Below are positions 17,197-26,487 of a stretch of 31,267 bases of DNA, piece after piece (the stretch's first letter is position 1; each line of letters begins with the position of its first letter). The translations under genes were made by a program, and so were the position numbers. The notes beneath the pieces were generated by a model. It was given only the letters and a program-made list of their open reading frames with translations, ran no database searches and had not been told where the DNA came from. The stretch is from a virus. The stretch lies in IMG/VR virus record IMGVR_UViG_3300021509_000010, positions 1 to 31,267 of that record; one strand, written 5' to 3'.

Positions 17197-17550
17197 TTGC
17201 ATTTAATTGGTATTAAGATGGATAGATATCCTATGTTTCTTTCGTTGTTTATAAATTGCGTTTTTGAAGAAGTTATTTTCCGTGTAACAGTAATTTATCT
17301 ATGTAGTATTACAATTGGTAATGAATTAACGGTAATAATATTAAGTGCACTAATATTTGCTTCGGCACACATGATATTTTTTAAGTTTTACATGTTCATA
17401 ATGACATTTATATTAGGACTTATCCTTGCATATGTATATTTAAGTATCCCACATTTTGTAGTTGCATTATGGAGTGTTATACTTATTTATTTCTTCGCTG
17501 CATATATCGGTATGGAAAGTGGAATAATTGATAAATTAACAAGGAGGTGA
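17197..17550 (+). CDS. CPBP-type (CAAX-protease-like) intramembrane protease, 117 aa
   Basis: Four or so hydrophobic helices are visible. The CPBP motifs are present: EEVIFR (E24, E25, R29), FASAH (F54...H58), and a third histidine in SIPHFVVALW (H86). In the family these bind metal in the membrane and cleave peptide or prenyl-type substrates; bacterial Abi members are linked to bacteriocin immunity. At 117 aa it is much shorter than usual, just the catalytic core. The start is unclear: TTG 17197 touches AGGAGG, ATG 17218 is 22 nt away, and ATT 17206 is ideally spaced. A membrane protease beside lysis genes might act in immunity or lysis control. Confidence 0.7.
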   Translation: MHLIGIKMDRYPMFLSLFINCVFEEVIFRVTVIYLCSITIGNELTVIILSALIFASAHMIFFKFYMFIMTFILGLILAYVYLSIPHFVVALWSVILIYFFAAYIGMESGIIDKLTRR

Positions 17551-17555
17551 GTACT

Positions 17556-17774
17556 ATGTGGAATAAATTAGGAGGGAGAAAATTTGTTTCGGTTTTATCA
17601 ATGATTCTGGTATACTATACTACTGTTATAGTCTTTCTATGTAATTGGCATAATCCAGCAGTTGCACCATTGTTAGAGTTTTTGAAGTTATTAACTCCAT
17701 CTTTTGTGTTTACATTGTTAGGATACGGAACTATCAACGTTGTTAATAAGAAAGTTTTAGATAAAAGGAAGTAG
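17556..17774 (+). CDS. Holin-like membrane protein, 72 aa
   Basis: I choose ATG 17556, 8 nt after AAGGAGGTG; a GTG at 17547 is too close to that site. Two transmembrane helices lie at about residues 13-31 (LSMILVYYTTVIVFLCNWH) and 41-62 (LEFLKLLTPSFVFTLLGYGT). The N-terminal MWNKLGGRKF is typical of small phage membrane proteins, and the C-terminus is basic. With the amidase two genes later this is the best holin candidate, though the class cannot be proven from sequence. Confidence 0.6.
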   Translation: MWNKLGGRKFVSVLSMILVYYTTVIVFLCNWHNPAVAPLLEFLKLLTPSFVFTLLGYGTINVVNKKVLDKRK

Positions 17775-17782
17775 AGGGAATT

Positions 17783-18151
17783 ATGAAGATTAAATGGGCA
17801 TATGATACTTTTAGGTCTGTTATGTTGATTTCAGATAAATTCCTACATTTATCTGCATCGTTTGCTGCTGCTCTAATCCTACATTTTCAGACGAAATGGT
17901 CTATTTGGAATATATGTATTCTCGTAATTGTGGGCGGTATAATCTGGGAATTCCTTGAAATGTTTTTTGCAGATGGCATATCATGGAGAGACATTGTTGC
18001 GAATCTTATTGGTATAGGAGTATTCGTATTATTCATTAAAGGATTCTTTATCATAGCAGTTATTGTCGTTGTAATAAGCTATATTTTATTCAACTGGGAA
18101 ATGTTGGTTTTGTACATTAAAGAGCATGTTAAAAAACGTAAATCGAGGTAA
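17783..18151 (+). CDS. VanZ/DUF2279-like membrane protein, 122 aa
   Basis: Starts at ATG 17783 after AGAGGGAATT. It contains SDKFLHLSASFAAALI, GGIIWEFLEMFFADG and SWRDIVANLIGIG: the D..H...E..D..D..N pattern of VanZ/DUF2279-type proteins with three to four membrane helices and conserved polar residues (D18, H22, E56, D69, N73). It also has a basic C-terminal tail. Such proteins often sit in lysis or exclusion cassettes. Its exact role is unknown. Confidence 0.6.
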   Translation: MKIKWAYDTFRSVMLISDKFLHLSASFAAALILHFQTKWSIWNICILVIVGGIIWEFLEMFFADGISWRDIVANLIGIGVFVLFIKGFFIIAVIVVVISYILFNWEMLVLYIKEHVKKRKSR

Positions 18152-18153
18152 AC

Positions 18154-18909
18154 ATGTATGAAGTTCAGAACACTGAGCTTATAGATAATATAAAAGAGAT
18201 AACGGACTACAATGTGAAGGATCTAAGGTATGAATTGCCAAGACATGAGAATAGAGTGAAAAAACGAATGTTAAACAGAATAAAAATGGTCATAGTACAT
18301 TGTACAGCTGCAGATGATTCTGCTCTTCCAGATGTGTATAATATTGCAAGATATCATACCTCTCCAGGATGTCATATATGTCCTGAGCATGGTTGTCCCA
18401 CGATAGCGTATCATGCTGTCGTAGAATTAGTAAACAATGAACCTGTCATTGAGATAGCAGCAAACATAGAAGATATAGTATATGCTGTCGGAAAATGGAA
18501 CTATATAACATATAACATAGCAGTGAATTATAGCGGAATAGGTAAAGTAAGAGATGATATCTTTGAAGCATTAGTGGATATAACTTCTGCAGTTGCTAAG
18601 TATTTTGATATTCATCCTGCATTCGGCATATGGGGACATAGAAATTTAGAAAAAACAGGTTTTAATATTATAAATAACAAGATAGTATTCAGGAAATCAT
18701 GTCCTGGAGAAATCGATGTTCTTGATTTACAAAAGCGTGTAATTGTTAAGAACCTTGGAGATAAATACATTTGGAACGAACATATTGCCCAAAACGAGGT
18801 ATGTAACGGAAAATTTTCTACTACGATACCATTTATAACATATGACACATACAAAATAATGGACAAACGTGGAATGCTAACATTTAAGTGGGATAAATGG
18901 AAGGTATAG
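18154..18909 (+). CDS. N-acetylmuramoyl-L-alanine amidase (endolysin), 251 aa
   Basis: An Amidase_2 domain covers about residues 42-195. IVHCTAAD provides zinc ligand H49, IWGHRNL provides H162 and SCPGEI provides C183. IARYHT, IAYHAVVE and AVGKWN match the family's substrate-cleft strands. The fold cuts the amide bond between MurNAc and L-Ala of peptidoglycan. An insertion CHICPEHGC near 73-81 has extra cysteines and histidines and may bind a second metal. The C-terminal 55 residues may be a small cell-wall-binding part. The start, 2 nt after the previous stop, has a weak ribosome-binding site, implying coupling. Its end overlaps the next gene by 13 nt. Confidence 0.88.
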   Translation: MYEVQNTELIDNIKEITDYNVKDLRYELPRHENRVKKRMLNRIKMVIVHCTAADDSALPDVYNIARYHTSPGCHICPEHGCPTIAYHAVVELVNNEPVIEIAANIEDIVYAVGKWNYITYNIAVNYSGIGKVRDDIFEALVDITSAVAKYFDIHPAFGIWGHRNLEKTGFNIINNKIVFRKSCPGEIDVLDLQKRVIVKNLGDKYIWNEHIAQNEVCNGKFSTTIPFITYDTYKIMDKRGMLTFKWDKWKV

Positions 18910-20078
18910 AATCAGGACTAGCAATAAATGATATGTATAATGTGAAGGACATAGACGTCAAGGAAGCAATTTCTGCTATCGTAGATAATATTACGTCAAT
19001 GAAAGTACTTCCTAAGATCTGCGACGGAGATCATTGCGAAAACAAAGATTATTGTCCGTTGTACAAGATGAACAAGGCGCCAGTTGGCAAATTCTGTCCG
19101 ATAGAAGAGGAATTAATAGCGAAACTCCGTTACATGTTCGAAGAGGAGTTAGGAATAGAACCAACATCGGTTTCAGAAAGAATGTTACTAAACGACCTAA
19201 TAGAAACGCATTTATATGATGTATGGCGTACTAACGGACCGATGATGACAAAAGGAGTATTAGTAAAAGTACCAGCGATAGTTAACGAAAAAACGGGAAA
19301 CGTGTATTATAAAGATGCTCCAAATCCTATGTTCAAGATAAAAGAAGAACTCAAAAAGAAGAAAATAGAGATACTAAAAGAATTTGTAGCTACGAGAAAA
19401 CAGAAGCTATCGCTTAAAACTAGAAATAATATTGATCCTTCTACATTTATGGTTGAAATAATAAAGATAGCAGATAAGGAGATAGAAAGTGAGGTAGAAG
19501 ATACGGATGCAATAGAGTTCAAGAAATACAAGGCTTTAGCTAACAAGAATAGAAAGTTTTTATTGGAGCGTTTAGGTTATGATCCAGAAAAATACGACGA
19601 AGAAGTAAAAAAGGAGATTGACAATAATCAGGTAGTAGAAGAACAAGAGTCTAGATATCCAAGTACCAGGATGGCCAATGTTAGTATATTTATTGAAGCT
19701 GTTAAGCAATATATAGACTTTGGAGAGTCAGAAGAGTTTCTGTTGCTACTAGAAGAGAATACTTACATACGCAGATTTATAAGAAAGTTAATGGAATTCA
19801 GTGACGGTATACGACCTATACGGGATAATAAGAAATTAAGAGGGAAACCAATAAATCTAGAATACAAAAGTACTGGAAACAATAAATATATGAATATTAA
19901 GATAAAATATGATCCTTCTTCGTTTTCTGGAGAAGATATAGCATACAAATTGTTAAAATTTAGAGAAAATAATAAAAATTTACTGGAAAGATTAGAGAGA
20001 AAATTCATTATAAATCTTATACCATCTCCTGTTAGGGCAGAGGAACAGCAAAGCCTAATGGAACGTAGTGATGTTTAG
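18897..20078 (+). CDS. Cys-cluster protein, possible small-terminase-region protein, 393 aa
   Basis: ATG 18897 overlaps the end of the amidase gene; ATG 18933 is an alternative. Near the N-terminus, C42, C47, C53 and C67 (ICDGDHC, DYCPLYK, KFCPIE) look like a metal or Fe-S site, followed by helices (MLLNDLIETHLYDVW). The middle is Lys/Glu-rich coiled coil (residues about 150-240), and the rest is mixed. Its position before the large terminase suits a small terminase or DNA-packaging partner, but the length is large and no helix-turn-helix is evident, so this is inference only. Confidence 0.6.
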   Translation: MEGIESGLAINDMYNVKDIDVKEAISAIVDNITSMKVLPKICDGDHCENKDYCPLYKMNKAPVGKFCPIEEELIAKLRYMFEEELGIEPTSVSERMLLNDLIETHLYDVWRTNGPMMTKGVLVKVPAIVNEKTGNVYYKDAPNPMFKIKEELKKKKIEILKEFVATRKQKLSLKTRNNIDPSTFMVEIIKIADKEIESEVEDTDAIEFKKYKALANKNRKFLLERLGYDPEKYDEEVKKEIDNNQVVEEQESRYPSTRMANVSIFIEAVKQYIDFGESEEFLLLLEENTYIRRFIRKLMEFSDGIRPIRDNKKLRGKPINLEYKSTGNNKYMNIKIKYDPSSFSGEDIAYKLLKFRENNKNLLERLERKFIINLIPSPVRAEEQQSLMERSDV

Positions 20079-20964
20079 ACCAATAGACTTTGTACACGAT
20101 TTTGGAATGGGATATGGAGAACAGGAAAGAGGTGTACTTATAAATGCTATAGCATCTCATATGAATAGGAATCGTCATAATGTAACTTATAATAGAGAAA
20201 TACCGAGTTGGCTACAACCTCATTATAGTAGACCAGCTAGTGAAGCGGAAATCTATTATCTTGGATTCGGTGAAATAGCACACAAAGCTGCAGACAAAAT
20301 AGCAAATATTAAGAAATGGGAAGTTAATCTAGAAAATATAGAAGAATATGCAAAAGAATATAAAATAGGAAGTTTAGGTGGAATTAAAAGGATCTTTAAA
20401 TCTCTTTTCTCCCGGAGTGAAAAAGCAATAGAAACAGCAGAAAAGACAGTTAAGACTACTAGCGCATTAAGAGAATTTACAGAACTTATGAAGGCTGGGA
20501 TACAAAAACTTGAAGGAGGAGCGGTAGTTGGCAGAGTAGCAGCTGCTATTGCCGCTATAATGATAGGTAGAAGTATTTTAATGAAAATTTCTAATGTAAT
20601 ATCCGGAGATAACAAAGAACATATTCCTCGTAGAAATGAGGGATATTATTTAATGGAGTCTATAAGGAATGGATATAACGGTGCATATCGTAATGCATAT
20701 ACTCCGTTTGGTTCTAGATTTAATGGGATGAAAAATGTAGCAATGGGAATGGAATATATGTATATGAATAGAGAGATGTCATCCAGAATTGATATACCTA
20801 TAAATGCAATGGACAACAAGAGTTTCATAAAACCTACAATAAGACAAGCTAATATACTGTCGTCTCAACTTATTAGTATGCGACCGAATAAAGGGCACAT
20901 GATGACATCGTCATATCACGCTAAAATGTATTTTAGAAGAGCCATAACTAATGGAGGAGTATAA
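20068..20964 (+). CDS. Hypothetical virion-region protein with hydrophobic centre, 298 aa
   Basis: The start is GTG 20068 or ATG 20071, inside the end of the previous gene. A charged N-terminal half is followed by an Ala/Ile-rich hydrophobic segment near residues 152-178 (VVGRVAAAIAAIMIGRSILM) and a Met/Asn/Tyr-rich C-terminus. It is the first of three consecutive genes of similar design between the packaging-like gene and the large terminase. Candidates are an internal virion or membrane-active ejection protein; no known domain. Confidence 0.65.
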   Translation: MMFRPIDFVHDFGMGYGEQERGVLINAIASHMNRNRHNVTYNREIPSWLQPHYSRPASEAEIYYLGFGEIAHKAADKIANIKKWEVNLENIEEYAKEYKIGSLGGIKRIFKSLFSRSEKAIETAEKTVKTTSALREFTELMKAGIQKLEGGAVVGRVAAAIAAIMIGRSILMKISNVISGDNKEHIPRRNEGYYLMESIRNGYNGAYRNAYTPFGSRFNGMKNVAMGMEYMYMNREMSSRIDIPINAMDNKSFIKPTIRQANILSSQLISMRPNKGHMMTSSYHAKMYFRRAITNGGV

Positions 20965-21293
20965 TGAGAACTGGAATACTAAGAGTAGCTGCTAGACCTG
21001 TAACTTCAATGTTAAAAGCATTTGTTAGCCCTGCTTCCGCGTTAGGACTTACTAATATAGTATTGACTGGAAGTGCTGCAGTGTCTGTCCTTGGTCTAAG
21101 TATGTCAGCCTTTAAAAGAGGATCAAGGATAGTAAAAGAAGGTCCAGTTTCTAGAGTTAAGATGGCTGTTCCGACTGTATCTACTGCCTACTCAGTATGG
21201 GGCAATACATCTACATATAGTAGATTGCACAAGTCTACTTACAATTTGGTACAATCTTTATATAAGCTTAGACATAGAGGATATTACTACTAA
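20964..21293 (+). CDS. Hypothetical protein with hydrophobic segment, 109 aa
   Basis: ATG 20964 overlaps the previous TAA region after GGAGGAGTATA. The Ala/Ser/Leu-rich region ALGLTNIVLTGSAAVSVLGL at about residues 25-45 may insert in a membrane; the rest is basic (RSRIVKEGPVSRVKM-like) with a Tyr-rich end (LRHRGYYY). No known domain. Probably belongs with its two neighbours. Confidence 0.65.
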   Translation: MRTGILRVAARPVTSMLKAFVSPASALGLTNIVLTGSAAVSVLGLSMSAFKRGSRIVKEGPVSRVKMAVPTVSTAYSVWGNTSTYSRLHKSTYNLVQSLYKLRHRGYYY

Positions 21294-22339
21294 TGGCACA
21301 ACCTTTAAGGACTACTGATCAAAATGTAGCTGAATATACTGAGGATAGATATAGTCCTCAGTATATGCGGAAGGTTATTAGGAATGCAGTAAAAGATATA
21401 GCATCTTACCCATTTAAACATCCTATAAAATATGTTGCTATTACTACTTCCTTCAGACTCGGTAGATTTGCTAATATGTTAAAGATGGCGAGGGCTACAG
21501 GTTATGCAGAATTTAAATGGCCTGGAGTTTTTGGAGCTAAGAATTTATATAGACTAGCGGAGAAAATAACTAGATATGGAGGAATAGTAGCTGCTAGAAC
21601 TAGTAACTTTATTGGTAGAGTTGCAGAAGGCGGAGTTAGTAGATTAATGGGTATGACAGTAGGAGAGGATACAATTATTGGAAAGTTGGGAGAGGTGTTA
21701 TTTGGGAAGGTGAGTGGAAAAGCAGCCGGAAAGGGATTAATACACAAATTATTATTTTCGGGTCCGACAAAATCGTTTTTTACAGGGACAACAATAGGAG
21801 GGATACCAAAACCAAGTGTAGAAGAAGGTATGAAACTTTTAAAGGAAGCCAGAAAAGTTGGAAGTTCATTTAAAATGCTACATAAGTTCAGAACAACAAT
21901 AGAGGCTGGAGAAAGAGCTATAGACCTTAAAATATTTCGTGGAGCAGCAGGAGAAGTTGAAAGAGGTGCTAAGACCAAACTATTTACAACTGTAGTAAGT
22001 AAAACTAAGGAAGCGCAAAAGTTTGCTGTAGCGAGATTTATAGGAAAGTTAGCTCCCTTTGCTACTGCCGCTGCTGTAGCATTTGATATATATACCGTAT
22101 CTAATGTGATGAATAAAGCAATATTTGGGACATACGAATTTTTTAGAGGAGTAACGTCTCACGTAGCTGAGACAATGAATGCTACAGAATTCGGAGGCAG
22201 ATTATATTCGGCATACATGACACAGCAAGCCGCAACGGAAAGACAACGTGCACTACAGGCAATGCAGAATATAGGAGTAAATGCAAGAATGTATATGGGG
22301 AACGAAGCAGGAATAATGCATGGTCTTGTCAGAAGATAA
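21293..22339 (+). CDS. Hypothetical virion-region protein, 348 aa
   Basis: Starts at ATG 21293 with a one-base overlap (TAATG). It is basic, rich in Gly, Ala, Arg and Lys, with amphipathic helices and an Ala-rich hydrophobic segment near residues 250-275 (LAPFATAAAVAFDIYTVSNV). The C-terminus has Met/Gln/Ala helices (YMTQQAATERQRALQAM). With the two genes before it, it could form an internal core or a DNA-ejection set, but no family is recognised. Confidence 0.65.
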   Translation: MAQPLRTTDQNVAEYTEDRYSPQYMRKVIRNAVKDIASYPFKHPIKYVAITTSFRLGRFANMLKMARATGYAEFKWPGVFGAKNLYRLAEKITRYGGIVAARTSNFIGRVAEGGVSRLMGMTVGEDTIIGKLGEVLFGKVSGKAAGKGLIHKLLFSGPTKSFFTGTTIGGIPKPSVEEGMKLLKEARKVGSSFKMLHKFRTTIEAGERAIDLKIFRGAAGEVERGAKTKLFTTVVSKTKEAQKFAVARFIGKLAPFATAAAVAFDIYTVSNVMNKAIFGTYEFFRGVTSHVAETMNATEFGGRLYSAYMTQQAATERQRALQAMQNIGVNARMYMGNEAGIMHGLVRR

Positions 22340-24388
22340 ATGAAGGTACCAGTATTATATAGCTCATTTAACATAGAAGAATTAAGATTTATTGTAAAAA
22401 ATTTACATATGCCACCAGAGGAGATAAGTGAATACCTTCATGGAAGGCATAAAGTTTCTACTATTAGGAGTATAGTTAAAAGATTAAATGAATTTTTAAT
22501 AACTGGAGACTATACAAATGCATATGACATAGAAGTTGAATTGTTATCGTGGTATTTGGATGACAATACAATAGCTAAAGAAAGAACGGATATAAATGAC
22601 AAAAACCTATCATCTATAAGGTTCGTAGATAAAAGAATATTTAAAGGACTTACGAAACGAGATATAGAAAAATATTACAAAATATTTTCTAATCCAGTAC
22701 GTTGGGCTGAACATATTCTACGTGATCCGAAAAACCCTAACAAACCATTAAGATTAAGACCCTGGCAAAAAGAAGTCTTAATGGCAATGAAATTAAACGA
22801 TAAAGTATCGTTACGTATCGCTAGAAGGTGTGGTAAGTCTGTTACGTTAGCAGTTTTTTCGTTGTGGAAAGCAAGTACTACTGAAGCTGTTAACATAGTG
22901 CTTATTACGCCTTACGAGTCTCAGGTACGGGTTTTGTGGGAAATGATAGGTAATATGATACATGATTCCGATATAATAAGCTCTTCCATAACTGTATTTA
23001 GAAGACGCTCTCCATACGAAATAAAGTTCAAGAATGGCAGTACTATAAGAGGGTTTACTACTGCTGAAAGAAGCACAAAAGGTACTACAGTTAGGGGTGC
23101 GGATGCAGATATAATGATACTTGATGAGGTGGATTATATGAGTGACGAAACTCTTGGTGCTATTCTTGCATTGACATCTGGTGCCGAACAGATGCAACTT
23201 ATAGTATCTTCTACTCCATCTGGTAAACGTGGATTCTTTTATGATACACAAACAAAACCTGAATTAGGATTTTGGGTCAAACATTTAACAGTACATGAAG
23301 CCAACCCTAATTGGTCAAGAGAAAGAGATTTGTTCTATAGAAAGTTACATGCTAAAAATCCATGGATATACGAAAGAGAATATCTTGCTAGTTTTAGCGA
23401 TGAAGTAGAAGGTGTATTCTCTCATAAGTTTATAGACGCTGCTATTAAAAAATATTCATATAGAGATATAATTCCTAAGAAAGAAAGTATATATATAATA
23501 GGGATAGACTGGAATACGCCACAAAATGGAGATAGAATTGTAGTTTTGGAACGGGACAATAAGAAGAAGAAATTCAGAGTGGTAGCGCATGAGATAGTAA
23601 TGGAAGAGAGGTATAAGAACCAAGAAAGCATGAAGAGAATAATTGCATTGTACGATAAATTTCGTCCGAAGTATATATATGTAGATAAAGGATATGGTGA
23701 TGTAGCTGTTGAAGATCTAATGTTGTTGTCAAAACAGAGAGGAATGGATCTACATAAAAAATTGGTGATTATAGATTTCTCAAAACCAGTTGAGATATGG
23801 AGTCCGACGAGAAAAATTCTTGTCAAGAAGCATCCTAAACCATTAATGGTAGATTTTCTAGCTAGAGTATTAGCCGAGAACATATTAGAGATACCAGAAG
23901 AGGAGAATGAGATTGGACGTATTGTAGACGAGTTAAGAGAATTTAAAAGAAAAAAGTCTACTAGTCATATTCCAGTTTTCGAAGATGAAAATTGTCACTC
24001 AGTTACGGCGTTAATGTTGGCAGTATACGGATACATGGATAATTTTAGTATATTTTCTCCTAGACATAGAACAGGTATGGTAAATCCTTTCAAGACCTTA
24101 AGATTTAAATATATAGATTCAGATTCAGAAGTAGATAGGGAAATAAATACGGCAGAGAGTAGCACATTGATACCTGGAGTGGAGAAACGCGGACCAATGA
24201 TGAAGGATATCGTAGAAGAGGAAGGAATATACGATTACGAGTATCGTATAGATCCTGGTCCAGATTCTAAGAAAAGGAATTATGATAGTTTTGACGAAAT
24301 ATTGCACGATAAACATAAAAATAACATTTTTAGAAAACGTAATTTTGTAGGCAGAAGACGTATAAGACGATCATTTAGGAGGTTTTAG
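22340..24388 (+). CDS. terL: Terminase large subunit, 682 aa
   Basis: Starts at ATG 22340 directly after the previous TAA (TAAATG). The ATPase shows LRIARRCGKS (Walker A 158-167), DIMILDE (Walker B 257-263 with catalytic E263), and SSTPSG (coupling motif 290-295). The RNase H-like nuclease shows IIGIDWN (D390), YVDKGYGD (D449) and FEDENCHS (D550). The protein packages DNA into the prohead and cuts it. Length is at the long end, with about 130 residues before the ATPase and a charged C-terminal tail of about 110 residues. Its stop overlaps the next GTG. Confidence 0.95.
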   Translation: MKVPVLYSSFNIEELRFIVKNLHMPPEEISEYLHGRHKVSTIRSIVKRLNEFLITGDYTNAYDIEVELLSWYLDDNTIAKERTDINDKNLSSIRFVDKRIFKGLTKRDIEKYYKIFSNPVRWAEHILRDPKNPNKPLRLRPWQKEVLMAMKLNDKVSLRIARRCGKSVTLAVFSLWKASTTEAVNIVLITPYESQVRVLWEMIGNMIHDSDIISSSITVFRRRSPYEIKFKNGSTIRGFTTAERSTKGTTVRGADADIMILDEVDYMSDETLGAILALTSGAEQMQLIVSSTPSGKRGFFYDTQTKPELGFWVKHLTVHEANPNWSRERDLFYRKLHAKNPWIYEREYLASFSDEVEGVFSHKFIDAAIKKYSYRDIIPKKESIYIIGIDWNTPQNGDRIVVLERDNKKKKFRVVAHEIVMEERYKNQESMKRIIALYDKFRPKYIYVDKGYGDVAVEDLMLLSKQRGMDLHKKLVIIDFSKPVEIWSPTRKILVKKHPKPLMVDFLARVLAENILEIPEEENEIGRIVDELREFKRKKSTSHIPVFEDENCHSVTALMLAVYGYMDNFSIFSPRHRTGMVNPFKTLRFKYIDSDSEVDREINTAESSTLIPGVEKRGPMMKDIVEEEGIYDYEYRIDPGPDSKKRNYDSFDEILHDKHKNNIFRKRNFVGRRRIRRSFRRF

Positions 24389-26487
24389 TGAATAAAAATA
24401 TACATGACATTACAAAACGACCTATAATAGAATGGATACAGAAACAAATAAGTATAACTGACTACGGAAGCGCAGAAAAAGAACAACAAGAACGAGTTGA
24501 AAAGTTCGAAAGTGAGATAGATAGTAATCTAGATAAATTACTGGATCTGTTATCCTCTCTCAAAGAGAAAGCTTCCAAAATAAATAACCTATTTTCAGAA
24601 GCATTTAAACATATTAAGACCGATAACGGAGAAACATTTGAAGACTATAAGAAGGCAAAAGAATTAATAGGAGAATCAGTTATAGATCCATATGAAGTAG
24701 TTTACCATTCGATAGTAGATAATAAAGTGTACATTAAATTAAACAAGAAAAGTTACGATAGTGAGTGTAATATTAGAAGTTCAAGGGTTACCGAATGCCA
24801 GTATTCGAATCTGGATGAAGCCTTAAAGAATAGCTCCACGGTAGACGTATTTAAGTTAGTATTCTTATATGTTATAGAATACGCTTTATATTTGGTGCTT
24901 AAAGTATTATTATCGTTAGCAAAGTGGCCTATTAGCGGACTCGTTATGTCAGTTGCGGCGCCATTGATCAAAGTATTCTACGTGCTGAAGGAAAAGTTAC
25001 CGTTTGATATAGGACTTGAACTTAACGTTCCAGACAGAGTATTTCAAGAATGTAGATATAAGGTACCGATAAAAGGATGGATATCTGTTCCCGTACCTGT
25101 GTATTTACAGAAGAAGTGCTGGGACAAAAGAGAATATAAATGGGATGACGAAAAGGAAGATATTGTTCCGTTAGAAGAATCCGATTTAATAAAGGGAATG
25201 GAAACAGAATTCAATGATATACTATATAATACCTTTCATTATGGTCCTCCAGCTAGGTGTAGACAACGTGCTCTTGGTATAATATCAAGATTTAAGAATA
25301 AAGTGAACGGAGAATTAGACAATGAGGCATACTCTGCTGGATTGTCATTATATGATATATTCAGATTTGGAGAAAAATTATTAAACCATTCCGAAAAGGC
25401 GTTAGATCCAATCGCAAAAGGATATTCTCCTAAGAATAGATTAGGAGGATATTCTACGTCTACAGATCATTTAATCGCCGCAGATTTCTATGAGCTTATG
25501 AAAAGATTGGACAATTTGTTTAATAAAATAGAAAAGACTTTACATTATCTAATGAAGGATAAAGCTGTAGCATGTTGTCTTATTAGAAATTTACTTTCGT
25601 CTATGCTAGCTACACACGGACAGTATCCGAGTAAAGAAGCTATCAATAAGCTTAGAAACACATTGAGGTCCGTAAGACTTATAGTTAGAGGTGTTATAAA
25701 TCTTGAAAAGATGACGATGAATATATCGTTACCGAATCTTACTGAAATTCTTCAAGAATTCCTTCTAGCAGTCGTTGCGGCATTAGTGTCGGCATTAACG
25801 GTAGTACTACAAGCAGTTAAAGCTTCAGATCCATTTATCAAACTTTTGTACAGAATGAAATTTACGAAAAATGATCAGATATCGAGAGTATTACGCGAAT
25901 GTCTTGCGTGGAACAATTTCGTTAGCTGGATAATAGATGCGTATAGCCATATGTATGATACTATAACTAAACTTGCTAGAGATGCTCTTGTGTGGGTTCT
26001 TCATAAAACAAAGATAGCAGATAATTCTGCTGACATGATTATAAGGATTATAAAGCTTACGTATCTGTCAGATATCCTTCAAAAACTAGATAAACTATTA
26101 GGCCTAGTGTATCTGGATCCTGCACTTTCTAATATAGAATTCTTAATTAATTGTATAGATACAAATACATTGAAAGATATAAAGGAAGCAGGACAAACGG
26201 GTTCCTTAACAGATAGCGATGATAGGGATAGATACAAAGAACTAACAGATGAAGAACTGAAACAGTATATAGATGAAAAGGCTAAAACTGAACCAATTGT
26301 ATCAGCGTTAAAGGAAGCAGGTTTTTCAGATGAGGAGATAGTTAGCATGTTTAATCGAGACCCGCGGACTGGTGCAGTTGTTTCTAAGGAAAGTATTGAT
26401 TATAATATAGATGATATACTTGACGTATTTGGAGAATGTGGAGCGTCTGCTTCTGTAGAAGAATATAGAAAACTTATGGAGGAATAA
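24388..26487 (+). CDS. Large hypothetical protein between terminase and portal, 699 aa
   Basis: Starts at GTG 24388, overlapping the terminase TAG as TAGTG, with AGGAGGTTT just before. It has an N-terminal coiled coil (about 28-75), a hydrophobic stretch at about 153-200 (VFLYVIEYALYLVLKVLLSL) and a second near 450-480 (LLAVVAALVSALTVVLQAV). Between them is a beta-rich segment with Cys pairs (QECRYKVPIKGW, QKKCWDKREY). The end is acidic. It is not a known portal, protease or tail family. Position implies a virion component, perhaps a membrane-interacting internal or connector-associated protein. Confidence 0.65.
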   Translation: MNKNIHDITKRPIIEWIQKQISITDYGSAEKEQQERVEKFESEIDSNLDKLLDLLSSLKEKASKINNLFSEAFKHIKTDNGETFEDYKKAKELIGESVIDPYEVVYHSIVDNKVYIKLNKKSYDSECNIRSSRVTECQYSNLDEALKNSSTVDVFKLVFLYVIEYALYLVLKVLLSLAKWPISGLVMSVAAPLIKVFYVLKEKLPFDIGLELNVPDRVFQECRYKVPIKGWISVPVPVYLQKKCWDKREYKWDDEKEDIVPLEESDLIKGMETEFNDILYNTFHYGPPARCRQRALGIISRFKNKVNGELDNEAYSAGLSLYDIFRFGEKLLNHSEKALDPIAKGYSPKNRLGGYSTSTDHLIAADFYELMKRLDNLFNKIEKTLHYLMKDKAVACCLIRNLLSSMLATHGQYPSKEAINKLRNTLRSVRLIVRGVINLEKMTMNISLPNLTEILQEFLLAVVAALVSALTVVLQAVKASDPFIKLLYRMKFTKNDQISRVLRECLAWNNFVSWIIDAYSHMYDTITKLARDALVWVLHKTKIADNSADMIIRIIKLTYLSDILQKLDKLLGLVYLDPALSNIEFLINCIDTNTLKDIKEAGQTGSLTDSDDRDRYKELTDEELKQYIDEKAKTEPIVSALKEAGFSDEEIVSMFNRDPRTGAVVSKESIDYNIDDILDVFGECGASASVEEYRKLMEE

